A DNA stretch of 64,000 bases from Pisaster brevispinus (Eukaryota; Echinodermata; Asteroidea; Forcipulatida; Asteriidae): positions 1,078,695 through 1,142,694 of the forward strand of contig JAMKCF010000032.1 of the NCBI GenBank assembly GCA_023634235.1, read 5' to 3'. The notes under the pieces are model-generated. The model saw only the letters and a list, made by a program, of their open reading frames with translations. It was not told the origin of the DNA and made no database searches. The translations under genes and the position numbers were made by a program. Shown piece after piece: positions 1 through 9,360 of this stretch. Within the stretch, counting starts at the first letter, position 1. Every line of letters starts with the position of its first letter.

Positions 1-939
1 TTGCAGTGTTGTTACAGGAAAAAAAACCAGTATACGAGTTTGTAGACTGGTTACCTTTATAAAAAAATACCAAACAGTTTATAAATGTAGACAAAAATCC
101 CCTCTCAAAGACCGTCAGAGCAGACACACAATCGCCCGCGACGTCTGTTTCACGCATATATAGAGGTCTTAATTATTAAAGTTGGGTAACGTGCCAACTA
201 GACCCTGTCGATGACGACAGTGACGAGACCCGTATACATAAATCACATCGGCTAGAGATACTGAATGCGTTTTATGCAGATTTCGTCGGCAAGACTTGAC
301 TCAGTCTTCTGTGCAAAATGTGATCTAAACCTTACCCAGTATGCTAAACACAAACAACATGGCTAATAGAAAGAGAATACCGAAATGTCATTAATATACC
401 GGTACTTCAAGTGAGCTGTAATTTGTGTTGGCTTATAGATAGGCAATGTGCTGAGTACAGTTTTATGCGTATTGACAGCTTTACAAAAAAGACCGGGTCG
501 ATTGAAACACCTGTAAGCTTGTGGTCCATGAGGTTACCCCCAAGAAATGCTGTACAGTGTCATGTACGGTAGAGCACAGACGAGGAAAGTCATGTTGGAC
601 CCGAAGGGGTTTTCGTCGGTTTTTCTGGTATGGTTGGCTGCAGATTGCATCACATCACCTTGTAAACCCTTCCAATCTGCTACTAGTCAAATAGGTCTAG
701 ATTCACACCTAGCTCCTATTGCTACAATAACGAGAGGTTTCAGACGCCCGGCGGGTGTGACAAGAAGCCGCTATCAATAATAAAAGAGAACACAAATTTA
801 ACATTTCCCCCGTTGAGCTATGTACACTCGTATGTGCCACTATATAGGCGTCGATACCCTACGTTTACCTCTATAGAAGATCACCCAGAAAGCATGCGAA
901 CTTTGAATCAACGCTGGTATTTGTTTAGCATTGTTGGTT
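1..939. other. Gene-free stretch, nothing recognised
   Basis: No exon, RNA gene or clear repeat is visible. A 77-codon open frame at 547-780 (+) has no recognisable motif, signal peptide or splice context and is probably chance. Confidence 0.5.
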
Positions 940-1369
940 TGGGGTTATTGCTCACTTACCAGCGTTAAATAAACGTTTATCTAAGGTTAGAAAGGTTTGT
1001 GCTATGTTCTGGTTAACTTACGTTATATCAATGTTTGTTTTAAGGTATTCATGGTTAGTCCATTTTTGGTTGATATAATAATTTTAAATCCACGTTTGAT
1101 TTAGGTTTATACGACTGGTCTACTATAAGCCTATATTTGGTTGATAAAATTAGTTTAGGTTTTCATATTGGTTTGTTTTTGATGGATTAGATATTGGTAA
1201 AAAAATTTAAGTGTAGCGAAGTTTTTCTGATCAGTTGAAACATTGACTCAACGTTTGGTTGAGGATAATATGTGTTGTTCCATTTTAAACAATGACTCCA
1301 TCTCTTTGCTCCAGGTTGCCATGGTTGGAGGCAACTATTTTTTAAAGTTAATTAACTAGCTGGAAAAAG
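940..1369. repeat. Degenerate AT-rich repeat-like tract
   Basis: Short words such as GGTTGAT, GTTTGGTTGA and AACGTTT recur at irregular spacing. It leads into the clearer minisatellite at 1370-1640 and may be its decayed extension. No gene is seen. Confidence 0.3.
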
Positions 1370-1640
1370 GTAAATGTAACATTATTTCAACGTTCACACT
1401 GAATCAACGTTAGGCCTAACATCAATACGTTAAAATAACTAGTTAAAACAAATGCAATTTTTTCAACGTTCACTTGCTAACGTTTAGGCCTAATTAAACA
1501 TTTAATTACTTAGCAAATTAACATTGTATCAACGTTCACAGCAAAACTTTAAAGTAATAAGTTGCACAAGTGTTAATGTTACATTGTTTCAACGTGCACA
1601 TACAATGTTGAAGTAACGTTAAGGGCAAACGTTAAAACGA
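1370..1640 (+). repeat. Degenerate minisatellite, about 60-76 bp unit
   Basis: The core TTTCAACGTTCAC, or a one-base variant, starts near 1385, 1461, 1527 and 1587, so spacings are about 76, 66 and 60 bp. Between cores the copies share AACGTTAGGCCTAA and AATAACTAGTT-like words. This is a diverged tandem repeat with no coding function seen. Confidence 0.6.
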
Positions 1641-2250
1641 AAGTTCACGACGTGCTATCCACTTTCGCAGTGGTATTTACATTTATTTTGTAAACCTGGT
1701 CTTTCAAATTTTACCGCCACTAGAAACGGGAAAATCTTATAAATTATTTCCAGGGAAAGCAATCTTTGTCTGAAATATGCAAAAAGCAATCTGTTTGACT
1801 TCACAGATCTATTTGACACACGGAAAAGTTGTCCCCACTTCAAGCTGCATTGCAAAGGTATCTTGATCGATTCGAGTATAGATTTTAAACAGTCATCCAG
1901 TACCGTTTCTTTAAACATTATACTCGAAAGTACTTTTCAAAAAACAATATCCCAAACCGTGGATTGTGTATTGATGTAGAATCAATCACTTTAGTGGCAA
2001 TAATGTACTTGTCTTGCACAGCTTGAAATATTGAGGAAATGGATTTTTGAGCAAATAGGTGCAGCAAATTCTGTATTACTCAGGAGAAGGAAATGTGTTC
2101 AAAGTGCAGATTCTAGACGAGTTTTGCATGTAATTTGGTTGCATAAACTGTCGTGTTGAACACGCGAAGCAGCGAAGTTAATTTATTGTTAAAGGGTGTC
2201 ATCGCATCGCGTTTAGCAGAAAAGAAATCCCTGCCTGGAAATCTTAGTCT
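1641..2250. other. Gene-free stretch, nothing recognised
   Basis: An 87-codon minus frame at 1655-1918 has no recognisable domain. No repeat or RNA gene is seen. Confidence 0.4.
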
Positions 2251-2329
2251 TTGAGCACGTAATTAATTATTATTAATTTATTCACGTGAATAAATTAATA
2301 ATAAATGCAAACAATTATCACGTGCTCAA
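2251..2329. repeat. Long palindrome (hairpin/fold-back repeat)
   Basis: A perfect 38-bp palindrome spans 2267-2304, centred on CACGTG at 2283-2288. It is enclosed by matching outer arms, TTGAGCACGT at 2251 and ACGTGCTCAA ending at 2329. The DNA can fold into a long AT-rich hairpin. It lies directly upstream of the SINE head at 2338 and may be a separate fold-back element. Confidence 0.75.
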
Positions 2330-2337
2330 ATGAGTTT

Positions 2338-2480
2338 TCGTGTCGTTTGCCGAGCGGTCAAGGTAACTGATCCCAAGCTCTGGTGTTCTGATCAGCAGAA
2401 TGTGGGTTCAAGTCCCCGTCTTGACATTTGTGTCCTTAAGCAAGATATTAAACCATTATTGCTTCATCCAGCTAAAGCAG
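2338..2480 (+). mobile_element. tRNA-derived SINE fragment (family B)
   Basis: The 5' part resembles a class II tRNA: an A-box-like GCCGAGCGGTCAAGG, then the B-box GGTTCAAGTCC near 2404. It continues into a SINE body (GAGCAAGATA-like word, then ATTGCTTCATCC). The copy at 52711-53040 shares CTGATCAGCAG and the same body. This copy is 3'-truncated. The tRNA-like part has no intact cloverleaf, so a working tRNA gene is unlikely. Confidence 0.7.
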
Positions 2481-2589
2481 CCTTTCCCACAAAATATGCT
2501 CATTACATTCACGCATGCATACAGACACTATCGGTTGGTAAACGGCACTTGTCAGGCGCACGGTGTATGCGTCATGCCACTAACAGCCC

Positions 2590-2599
2590 TATATAAAAG
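2590..2599 (+). promoter_or_regulatory. Strong TATA-box-like sequence
   Basis: TATATAAAAG followed by GGCGCG matches the metazoan TATA consensus. A start site would be expected about 30 bp downstream, but no exon is recognisable there. Without transcript data it may be chance. Confidence 0.25.
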
Positions 2600-3270
2600 G
2601 GCGCGACGTACCCTCGTTTTTCCAAACAGTGGTGCGCATGCACGATGTGCAATTTACATACCAGTTAATTTCATGAGAAGTGTCTATACCTTATGGTTGG
2701 TTGGTGATCCACTTCGCTGTTAATAGACAAATTGGACTTCTTGACGCAGATTAACCTAAACATCAAAACTGCAGGTAAAGATGGTGTACAACCGGAGCCA
2801 CCTAATTGTTATGGCATCACACGCCAGCCACGGTCAAGAGTGACCATTACCTTCAAATCAATATCCCACAACGAGAGTCATTTTGATAAGTTGATTGCAA
2901 ATTACAAATTTTAATGACATTGGGCAAAGAATGCTTTCCTTGGATATGTTTTTGCGCAGCCTGTATACTTCCGAGAAAATAAAAGTCATTAGTTTTAACG
3001 ATTTACTAGTTGGAATGTTGATAACGAATCAAGCAGTAATAATTTGTTTCGCCGAAATGTCCCAATGGTTAATAGCTCAGCGCAGTGGGTAGGCGTGATG
3101 TGTTTAAGGGCTGACTAATACCAACAATCTGGACGCTGCAAGCCGCCGCAGTCAAAGTAACCCCTTGTCCAAAAGTTTGTTTTACTATGTTATGGAGTCA
3201 CACAGTGAAGGAATAATCCCCACCTGTCCCCTCTGGCTTCCCTTATCACACTAATTGTGAGCAGCCTGCC
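2600..3270. other. Gene-free stretch
   Basis: Only short open frames of 60-65 codons occur. A vaguely tRNA-like A-box word (TAGCTCAGCGCAGTGGGTAG) lies near 3072 but has no B-box at the right distance. Nothing else is recognised. Confidence 0.4.
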
Positions 3271-3340
3271 CCTGAAGACATTCAAAACACACTGATCGAA
3301 ACGTCGTGTTATTACACGCCACCGGCTCCTCTCACATCTC
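3271..3340 (+). mobile_element. CTGAAGA...AAACGTCG repeat, diverged copy
   Basis: CTGAAGA is followed about 20 bp later by CGAAACGTCG, ending at 3306. The same signature occurs at 53306-53340 and, reversed, at 26324-26359. About 18 bp downstream is GGCTCCTCTCACATCT, which may be a decayed form of the histone-like stem-loop seen in the 26-kb copy. This is a repeat fragment with no coding content. Confidence 0.55.
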
Positions 3341-4426
3341 ATAATAAGGTAAATAAATTCCACATTGCACCTATCAAAATATTTCTCTGGTAATACTTCT
3401 CCAAGAATGTAAAGAGGTTTGCAGTTTGTACAGTTTGTTTTAATGGATATGAAGAAGAATGGACTCGATTGACAAAATGGAAGCTGTCTCCTTCGGTTTA
3501 GACCGCCTTGGTGTTGGCTTTAGGCTCATGGTGTCTCCTTCAACCCGCTAGCCACGCGTACATTAACGACAATGAATCCGTATAATAATACCTTCATGTT
3601 CAATGGGGTGACCGGGCTTACCTTTCTAAGTAAAATACGAAGGTTCCAGAGTAATTAATGAATCCACAGCAACCAACTGCTGATTGGAGTCAATTAAGTC
3701 TGCCTATCCCGGAGTTACGGTAATCATGCCGGCTGTGTCTACAGGGGGGTCTTCTTTTGTCAGCTTTTACAAATCAGCCCCAAGGATTTGCTTAACGCCA
3801 AACTGTCTTCAGCGGTCATTATCTAAATATTTCGAATTGAATTAAGCGAAGTTTTCATTTTGCAAGAAACTCGCAGGACGCGAATTCTGTCACGTTTCGG
3901 GCCGGAGGCGTTTTCACCGCGGAGTTAATGAGGGGGACTGACCTGAGCGACTGGCCGATCATAACAGCTCGGTGGTAAAGCCGGGAGGGTGAACGAGTGT
4001 TAGTAGGGTCGCCACTGCTTCCAGATAGACGAATGTGCCTCAATCCTCAACAATCTACCAAATCCTCCAGAATCCTCCAAATTTGTCGGATGCTTTTGAA
4101 GGACTCACGAACGTTCCAAACATTAAATACGACAGCATCCTGATGGAAATATTGATAGGGACGATTGCTACAGCTAGTGTGACATCATTGCTAAATCAAG
4201 GTTTAACCAACCATAATGACTCTCCAGCTTTCACTCTTCGCTTCGACTACCCCTTCGACTTTCCCTTATGCCTCGGTGCAAGAGACTCGCCTCTCACATA
4301 CCTTGGAGCTAGGTCCAGCACCTCTGTAACATTTGTATTGATACAACAACCTCAAGATCCATACTTTGTTTCAAGGTTTGTTTTCTTCAGTCGTACATTA
4401 AACCACACTCCACTCCGCTTGAAATG
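3341..4426. other. Gene-free stretch with one unexplained 130-codon frame
   Basis: An open frame at 4035-4427 (+) begins with Met, runs 130 codons and ends just inside the AGGTCA array. It shows no recognisable domain, signal peptide or transmembrane segment. I cannot support it as a gene. The rest is unremarkable. Confidence 0.35.
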
Positions 4427-4850
4427 AGGTCATTTTTTAACGTAAGATTACGCTGTGAACTCTTTCTATACAGTGTCATGCCTCAGTATGCTTATTTGAC
4501 TTAGGTCATTATAGCTCGAGGTCATGCTAATTTATGTCATTCTTATGAGGTCATAATCCAGCTTTAAACTTGGTCATTACAGCACGAGCCGGTCATCCAT
4601 TACGTAAGGTTATGTTGTTTTATCTATTCTTTCTATGAAAGGTCATACCTAAAGATCAATATTGTAACTAGGTCATTACAGCTTGAGGTCCTCCTTTACT
4701 TTGGGTCATGTTATTTTCTGCTTTAGGTCATAACATCAGCTTCTAGGTCATTGCAGCATGGGGTCATCCTTTCCACGTTATTTTCTGTAACACTTTAGGT
4801 CATATATCAGCCTAGGTTGGCACGAGGTCATTCTTTCTATTACTAGGTCA
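4427..4850 (+). repeat. Array of AGGTCA hexamers (degenerate minisatellite)
   Basis: Eleven exact AGGTCA hexamers begin at 4427, 4503, 4519, 4548, 4640, 4670, 4725, 4745, 4797, 4825 and 4845. There are also one-base variants such as TGGTCA 4571, CGGTCA 4590 and GGGTCA 4703 and 4761. All are on the plus strand and no TGACCT occurs in the interval. Shared context (AGGTCATTACAGC near 4571, 4670 and 4745) indicates a diverged tandem repeat. AGGTCA is the nuclear-receptor half-site, so binding is possible but unproven. Confidence 0.8.
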
Positions 4851-4892
4851 TAATTCCGAATTATTGCTTCACAGTATGACAAGATAACACAT

Positions 4893-5922
4893 CCGGGTCC
4901 AATCTCATGGCTCTGCTTACCACGGAATTCTTTGCTTACGGCCAATAGAACTAAAGTGTTTTACACTAGGGCTCCGTAAGCCTTTATTCAAGGCGCACGC
5001 GGCGGCGGCGCATCAGATCTCACCCACGAAAAAATACCATCGCGAGCAGCGAAGACGCGAAGCGCATTTACCAACTCGTTTAGCTAATCAGTTATTCATG
5101 ATCATGAAATATTTATATCTGCACTTGTTGTTAACCAATCACCGCTAGCTAAATGCTAGACTCTTCTCTATTCATGTGTTATACTGTCTGGCAAATATTT
5201 ATTTTAGTTTGACAATCGGTAACATAAAGTATGACGATTTGACAATTTGGGCACAGTATTATAAAAGAGCATATTGAGAGAAATAAATCATGACAAAGCG
5301 CTTTATAGACTTGGCTGTACATGTTTCCTTACTGTAAGGCATGATCATGCATTTGGTGAGGTATAAAAATCGTCGTGTCCGTGATTGAAAACCCCGGACG
5401 GCCGTGTCTATACACACCTGCGGTGAGATTTACAAATAAATATCAACGTTCAAATACATTTACTAAAGCATGGACACTACTGTGGCTTAAATTCACCGGA
5501 AATGTTCATTTGTTGAGCAGCAAAGCTAATGCTTTGCTGAGTGAAACAATTTGTCGTCGATACTGGTGTGGTAGTGGGCACTTATAGTCGACATCTTGCT
5601 AATAATTTGCACCAAACATTCATGCGACGTCATGCGACGTCATGCGACGTCATGCAAGTAATTATGTCTTCTTATTGGCCTATACCAAAGCGAGCTATTA
5701 AAAATGCATTATGCATAACATTTCTACTGCCAAAATCGGTAGCAACAAGTAAAGAAAAACATAAAGCCCCAAAACAGGTTGGTAAAGGCGCTTCGCGGCT
5801 TCGCCGCTCGCGCTGGTCTTTTTTCGTGCGTGATATCTGGGTGTCGCGTGCGCCTTGACTAAAGGCTAGGGCTCCGTAAGCGCAGAATTCCACGGTAAGC
5901 AGAGCCAGTGAAATTGAACCCG
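4893..5922. mobile_element. Non-autonomous DNA transposon with long terminal inverted repeats
   Basis: The left arm (about 4893-5080) and the right arm (about 5774-5922) are reverse complements over most of their length. Both carry GGCTCTGCTTACC, GGAATTCT, GCTTACGG, AGGGCTCCGTAAGC or its complement, CAAGGCGCACGCG and GCGAAGCGC. The left arm has extra sequence absent from the right. The AT-rich 0.7-kb interior encodes no transposase, so this is a MITE-like element. Outer ends begin CCGGGTCCAAT and CCGGGTTCAAT, resembling the shorter element at 25831-25997. Target-site duplication is not clear. Confidence 0.8.
5620..5655 (+). repeat. Triplicated 10-bp GCGACGTCAT repeat
   Basis: Three head-to-tail copies of GCGACGTCAT lie inside the transposon interior at one-helical-turn spacing. 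Each contains GACGTCA, the core of a CREB/ATF-type site. ATTGG (inverted CCAAT) follows at about 5670. A regulatory role is possible but unproven. Confidence 0.6.
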
Positions 5923-6964
5923 GTCGGTTTTATGGAAGCTTCCTATTCCCATAATCAGACCCCCTGGCTAATCGGGGGAAAATAGGTCATCCGTGTTTTT
6001 GTGTGATCAGTTAGATAAACAGTGCACAAAATCTAGGTGGCGCTTGGGATTAGTACTCGGGAATTATACGCTGTTTTGCTTGTTCTGGAGTGTTGTCTTA
6101 ACCATCCTCTCAGGATGGCAGAATGGCGAAGTCGCCCGATTAAGGTTACTGACCATCTTATGCCATTTCCAACGAACCATGGTTTGTTTGCGCGCACATT
6201 TACTCTGGAAAAGGCGAGCTTATTTGATTTCCCTATTTTGAAGTGTTCTCATAAAAGAGCTAAACTGGTAGTTTAAAGTTGAAAGCTAAACAGAAAACAT
6301 GATTACCAAGTTAACATCACAGTGTAAATCTTGTATATTCAGTTTGCAGTAAATTAATTACATATAGAGTATACATTGAGCACAGTCGGCTCTCGACTTC
6401 AGTTTTAAGAGTGTTGTTTTTAAAAGTTTGATTTTCATTTAGGGGGAAAAAAGCCACATGCGTTTTGTTTTGTACATTTCTCATGAATGTTACTTTTCAC
6501 CCAAACGTTAATGCATTCATATAGTATATTGGCTCTATACGAACTGGTAACTCCAGTGTTAGAAGCTCCAGGCAGTGTTCGCTCTAGGCCTAGATACAAA
6601 GCAACAGGCTACCCTTACATTAACCAACTCTTCCCCGAGTAAGGTCCCCCAGCTTCACCTTTTGGGAAAGAAACTCGGGCCTACACTTTTTTAAACAAAG
6701 GCCTAAAAAGTAGTTCTACCCTTCGCCGTGTATCGAACCGTATTGATTCCGGACTCCAAATTGAGTGCAACCGTGTTTTGCGCATGTATTCCAAAAAGTA
6801 TGAATCCCTTGGCAATGGACCTCCGAATTGATTTGCATCGATTCTAATGGACTCTAAGAATCCACCCTGAAATATAGGGACGATATAAGGAAATGAAGTT
6901 GTTTAAAGGGAAAATACAACAGTGTTCTTTGGAAAGGTAAAAGAATTCAAACTTGTAATGAATT
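5923..6964. other. Gene-free stretch, nothing recognised
   Basis: Two overlapping short frames of about 80 codons at 5993-6276 have no recognisable motif. No repeat family is identified. Confidence 0.4.
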
Positions 6965-7530
6965 CAAACAATTTAACACAAAAACACACACACCCTTACG
7001 GATCCGGTTTGTGGGGTCCTGCTATTGTTGTTCTATTATTCCCCTTTTTGAAGAAATTCTCTGTGGGTTACCACTAGTTAAAAGTACTCCGTAAGAGGGC
7101 GTGTGTAAACACCTGCAATCGGGACCTCATTGTTCCTCTTTTGCTTGTACCCTAAGGTTTTGGTAACAGCTCCAATTGGTTTTGTACACACTTTCCAACT
7201 TGGAACCTTTTAATACCCAACCGGAGCCCTCTTGCCTTCTTGCCCCCAGTTTGAATGCGTATACCTACCCACACACACACACACACACACACACGTTTCT
7301 TAACCCGGTAAATAAATAGAGGACTTCTCATTGTTCTCCCATTGTTTGGACTTTAGAGGACGTCCCCATTGGTTTTCTACACCAAAGCGAAGCGAGGACG
7401 TCCTCACTCTGTCGGAACGCCGCGCGGATCCCTTTTGTTACAGTCCTCGGTTTGAATGGGTAGACATCCCATACCCACACACACCACACAAACAACCTAT
7501 CAAGTTGTAATTCGGTGGACACTGAAAAAC
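6965..7530. repeat. Degenerate direct repeats with CA microsatellites
   Basis: A segment around 7138-7300 (GTTCCTCTTTTGC, CCAATTGGTTTTGTACAC, AGTTTGAATG, then CA repeats at 7269-7294) recurs in diverged form at 7325-7490 (GTTCTCCC, CCCATTGGTTTTCTACAC, GGTTTGAATGGG, CCACACACACC). This is an old tandem duplication of about 190 bp. No coding function is seen. Confidence 0.5.
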
Positions 7531-7655
7531 GGTTTTAATAAGAGAGTATCACTGGCATAAAACGTGTCAAAGGGGAAGGGGCGGAGCTTAAGACCCCTCC
7601 CCTGCTTAGAAGCCTACCCCTTTGCGGATCCCAGTTAACAGTATCATGTAGGCCT

Positions 7656-7678
7656 ACATATATATATATATATATATA
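7656..7678. repeat. TA microsatellite flanking SINE cluster
   Basis: A run of TA dinucleotides directly abuts the left SINE copy. A matching run at 8645-8671 bounds the right side of the cluster. Confidence 0.9.
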
Positions 7679-7906
7679 AATAGTTCGGGTTTGAACAAAG
7701 AAAAATTGACTGGAGCGGGACTTGAACCAACGACCTCCGGATTAACGTACCGGCGCTCTACCAACTGAGCTATCCAGCCCTATGTTGGCGGTCTCCCTAT
7801 TAGTCAATATCTTTGTTCGGGGTGCCAGTCAGAAGCCATACAACCGTTAACTGCCGTGTAGCCAGGGATCACACCCACGTTTACGATTCAACCTGGGAAG
7901 CGGCAG
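7679..7906 (-). mobile_element. tRNA-derived SINE (family A), minus-strand copy
   Basis: Read on the minus strand it carries the 3' part of the repeat unit, then the tRNA-like head at 7707-7779, then the tail (TCAATTTTTCTTTG) ending at the TA run. At 7906/7907 it switches abruptly to the plus-strand orientation within the head, giving a head-on inverted junction. Confidence 0.85.
7707..7779 (-). pseudogene. tRNA-like SINE head (GTT anticodon-like)
   Basis: This 73-nt segment folds as a near-cloverleaf: acceptor GGCTGGA with TCCAGTC, D-stem GCTC/GAGC, anticodon stem CCGG/CCGG and T-loop GGTTCAAGT. The loop ACGTTAA would put GTT at the anticodon, but position 33 is C rather than U and one T-stem pair is mismatched. 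It repeats exactly inside a SINE unit, so a tRNA-derived RNA polymerase III promoter is more likely than a working tRNA. Confidence 0.7.
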
Positions 7907-8180
7907 AGGTCGTTGGTTCAAGTCCCGCTCCAGTCAATTTTTCTTTGTTCAAACCCGAACTATTTAAATAAAATTTCCCAGTCAGTTTCCCTTGTGGTTC
8001 ATGACTAGCTATTTAATATTAAAAAGTCGCATCCCCTTAAGGTGATCCCGTGGCTGCCGCTTCCCAGGTTGAATCGTAAACGTGGGTGTGATCCCTGGCT
8101 ACACGGCAGTTAACGGTTGTATGGCTTCTGACTGGCACCCCGAACAAAGATATTGACTAATAGGGAGACCGCCAACATAG
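7907..8180 (+). mobile_element. Truncated SINE family A unit, plus strand
   Basis: It begins inside the T-arm half of the tRNA-like head (AGGTCGTTGGTTCAAG) and continues through the unit body to the next complete head at 8181. It is fused to the inverted copy on its left with no spacer. Confidence 0.85.
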
Positions 8181-8497
8181 GGCTGGATAGCTCAGTTGGT
8201 AGAGCGCCGGTACGTTAATCCGGAGGTCGTTGGTTCATGTCCCGCTCCAGTCAATTTTTCTTTGTTCAAACCCGAACTATTTAAATAAAATTTCCCAGTC
8301 AGTTTCCCTTGTGGTTCATGACTAGCTATTTAATATTAAAAAGTCGCATCCCCTTAAGGTGATCCCGTGGCTGCCGCTTCCCAGGTTGAATCGTAAACGT
8401 GGGTGTGATCCCTGGCTACACGGCAGTTAACGGTTGTATGGCTTCTGACTGGCACCCCGAACAAAGATATTGACTAATAGGGAGACCGCCAACATAG
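8181..8497 (+). mobile_element. Complete 317-bp SINE family A unit
   Basis: It starts with the 73-nt tRNA-like head (8181-8253) and runs to the next head at 8498, an exact 317-bp period. Its B-box reads GGTTCATGT where the other copies have GGTTCAAGT, a change that could weaken TFIIIC binding. Otherwise it looks almost identical to its neighbours, so the duplication is recent or an assembly effect. Confidence 0.9.
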
Positions 8498-8644
8498 GGC
8501 TGGATAGCTCAGTTGGTAGAGCGCCGGTACGTTAATCCGGAGGTCGTTGGTTCAAGTCCCGCTCCAGTCAATTTTTCTTTGTTCAAACCCGAACTATTTA
8601 AATAAAATTTCCCAGTCAGTTTCCCTTGTGGTTCATGACTAGCT
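8498..8644 (+). mobile_element. SINE family A unit, 3'-truncated at TA repeat
   Basis: The tRNA-like head is at 8498-8570 with an intact GGTTCAAGT. The body stops at GACTAGCTAT, where a TA microsatellite (8645-8671) replaces the TTAATATTA of the other units. Confidence 0.85.
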
Positions 8645-8671
8645 ATTATATATATATATATATATATATAT

Positions 8672-9349
8672 CTCGTACACCTTCCAAAATAGTTGTCTCT
8701 TGGTCAAAATATTATTGTTTACATCAACCAAGCAAGTATTGAGAGAACGATCCGATAGCTAACAATGTACAGTGTTGGTGACATTCCTACAAAATCAAAA
8801 TAGCAGCGCACACGAGGCCAGTTTCTATAATTATAGAAAAGCTTAACTTTCGATTCCGATATTCGTTTCAATGTGGTGTAGGGATCCCGAGCCGATTCTG
8901 GTGAGCCGCTTTAGATTCTGCAAATAGTTCACGCTTCTGAAACTGTAGAACAATGTCACCATCCTAGAATGCTTGGTAGGCCGATACAATATCGGTCAGC
9001 GTCATGGATTCAAAACAAAAATTCAACACAACTTATGAGTTGTCTTGGTTAATCTCAATGGACGTATACTATACTGTCCAAGTCAGTGTTTCGAAGTAAA
9101 ACACTCAATCTGCAGTACGCCTCCCTTTAAACTTCACTGAAATCCTGTCCTATAGATTCAGCTTAATTTTCAACTTGGACGATTTCACTTCAAGCAAAGA
9201 TTGGTAACATTAAACACGCACCTGAGAGGCTAAATTTAACCCACACCTCGTCCCCTGCAGTGAGAGCGACGCCGCGAGCAGATTTTTGCCTTCCTTTCTT
9301 TTGAGGGGCTTGTAGACATTGAGCAAGCAGTATCAGAAGGTGATAGGAA
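8672..9349. other. Gene-free stretch, nothing recognised
   Basis: Unique-looking AT-rich DNA with no supported exon or repeat. Confidence 0.4.
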
Positions 9350-9360
9350 CCCCCCCCCCC
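9350..9360. repeat. Poly-C tract (11)
   Basis: An uninterrupted C run, one of fourteen G/C homopolymers of 10 or more in the window (see findings). Confidence 0.95.

Noticed and set aside
4035..4427. 130-codon plus-strand frame as a gene
   Set aside because: No recognisable domain, signal, splice context or neighbouring exon; ends in repeat DNA.
7707..8570. A cluster of real tRNA-Asn genes
   Set aside because: Heads repeat with their 3' SINE bodies, have C instead of U before the GTT anticodon and a T-stem mismatch; a SINE origin is more likely.
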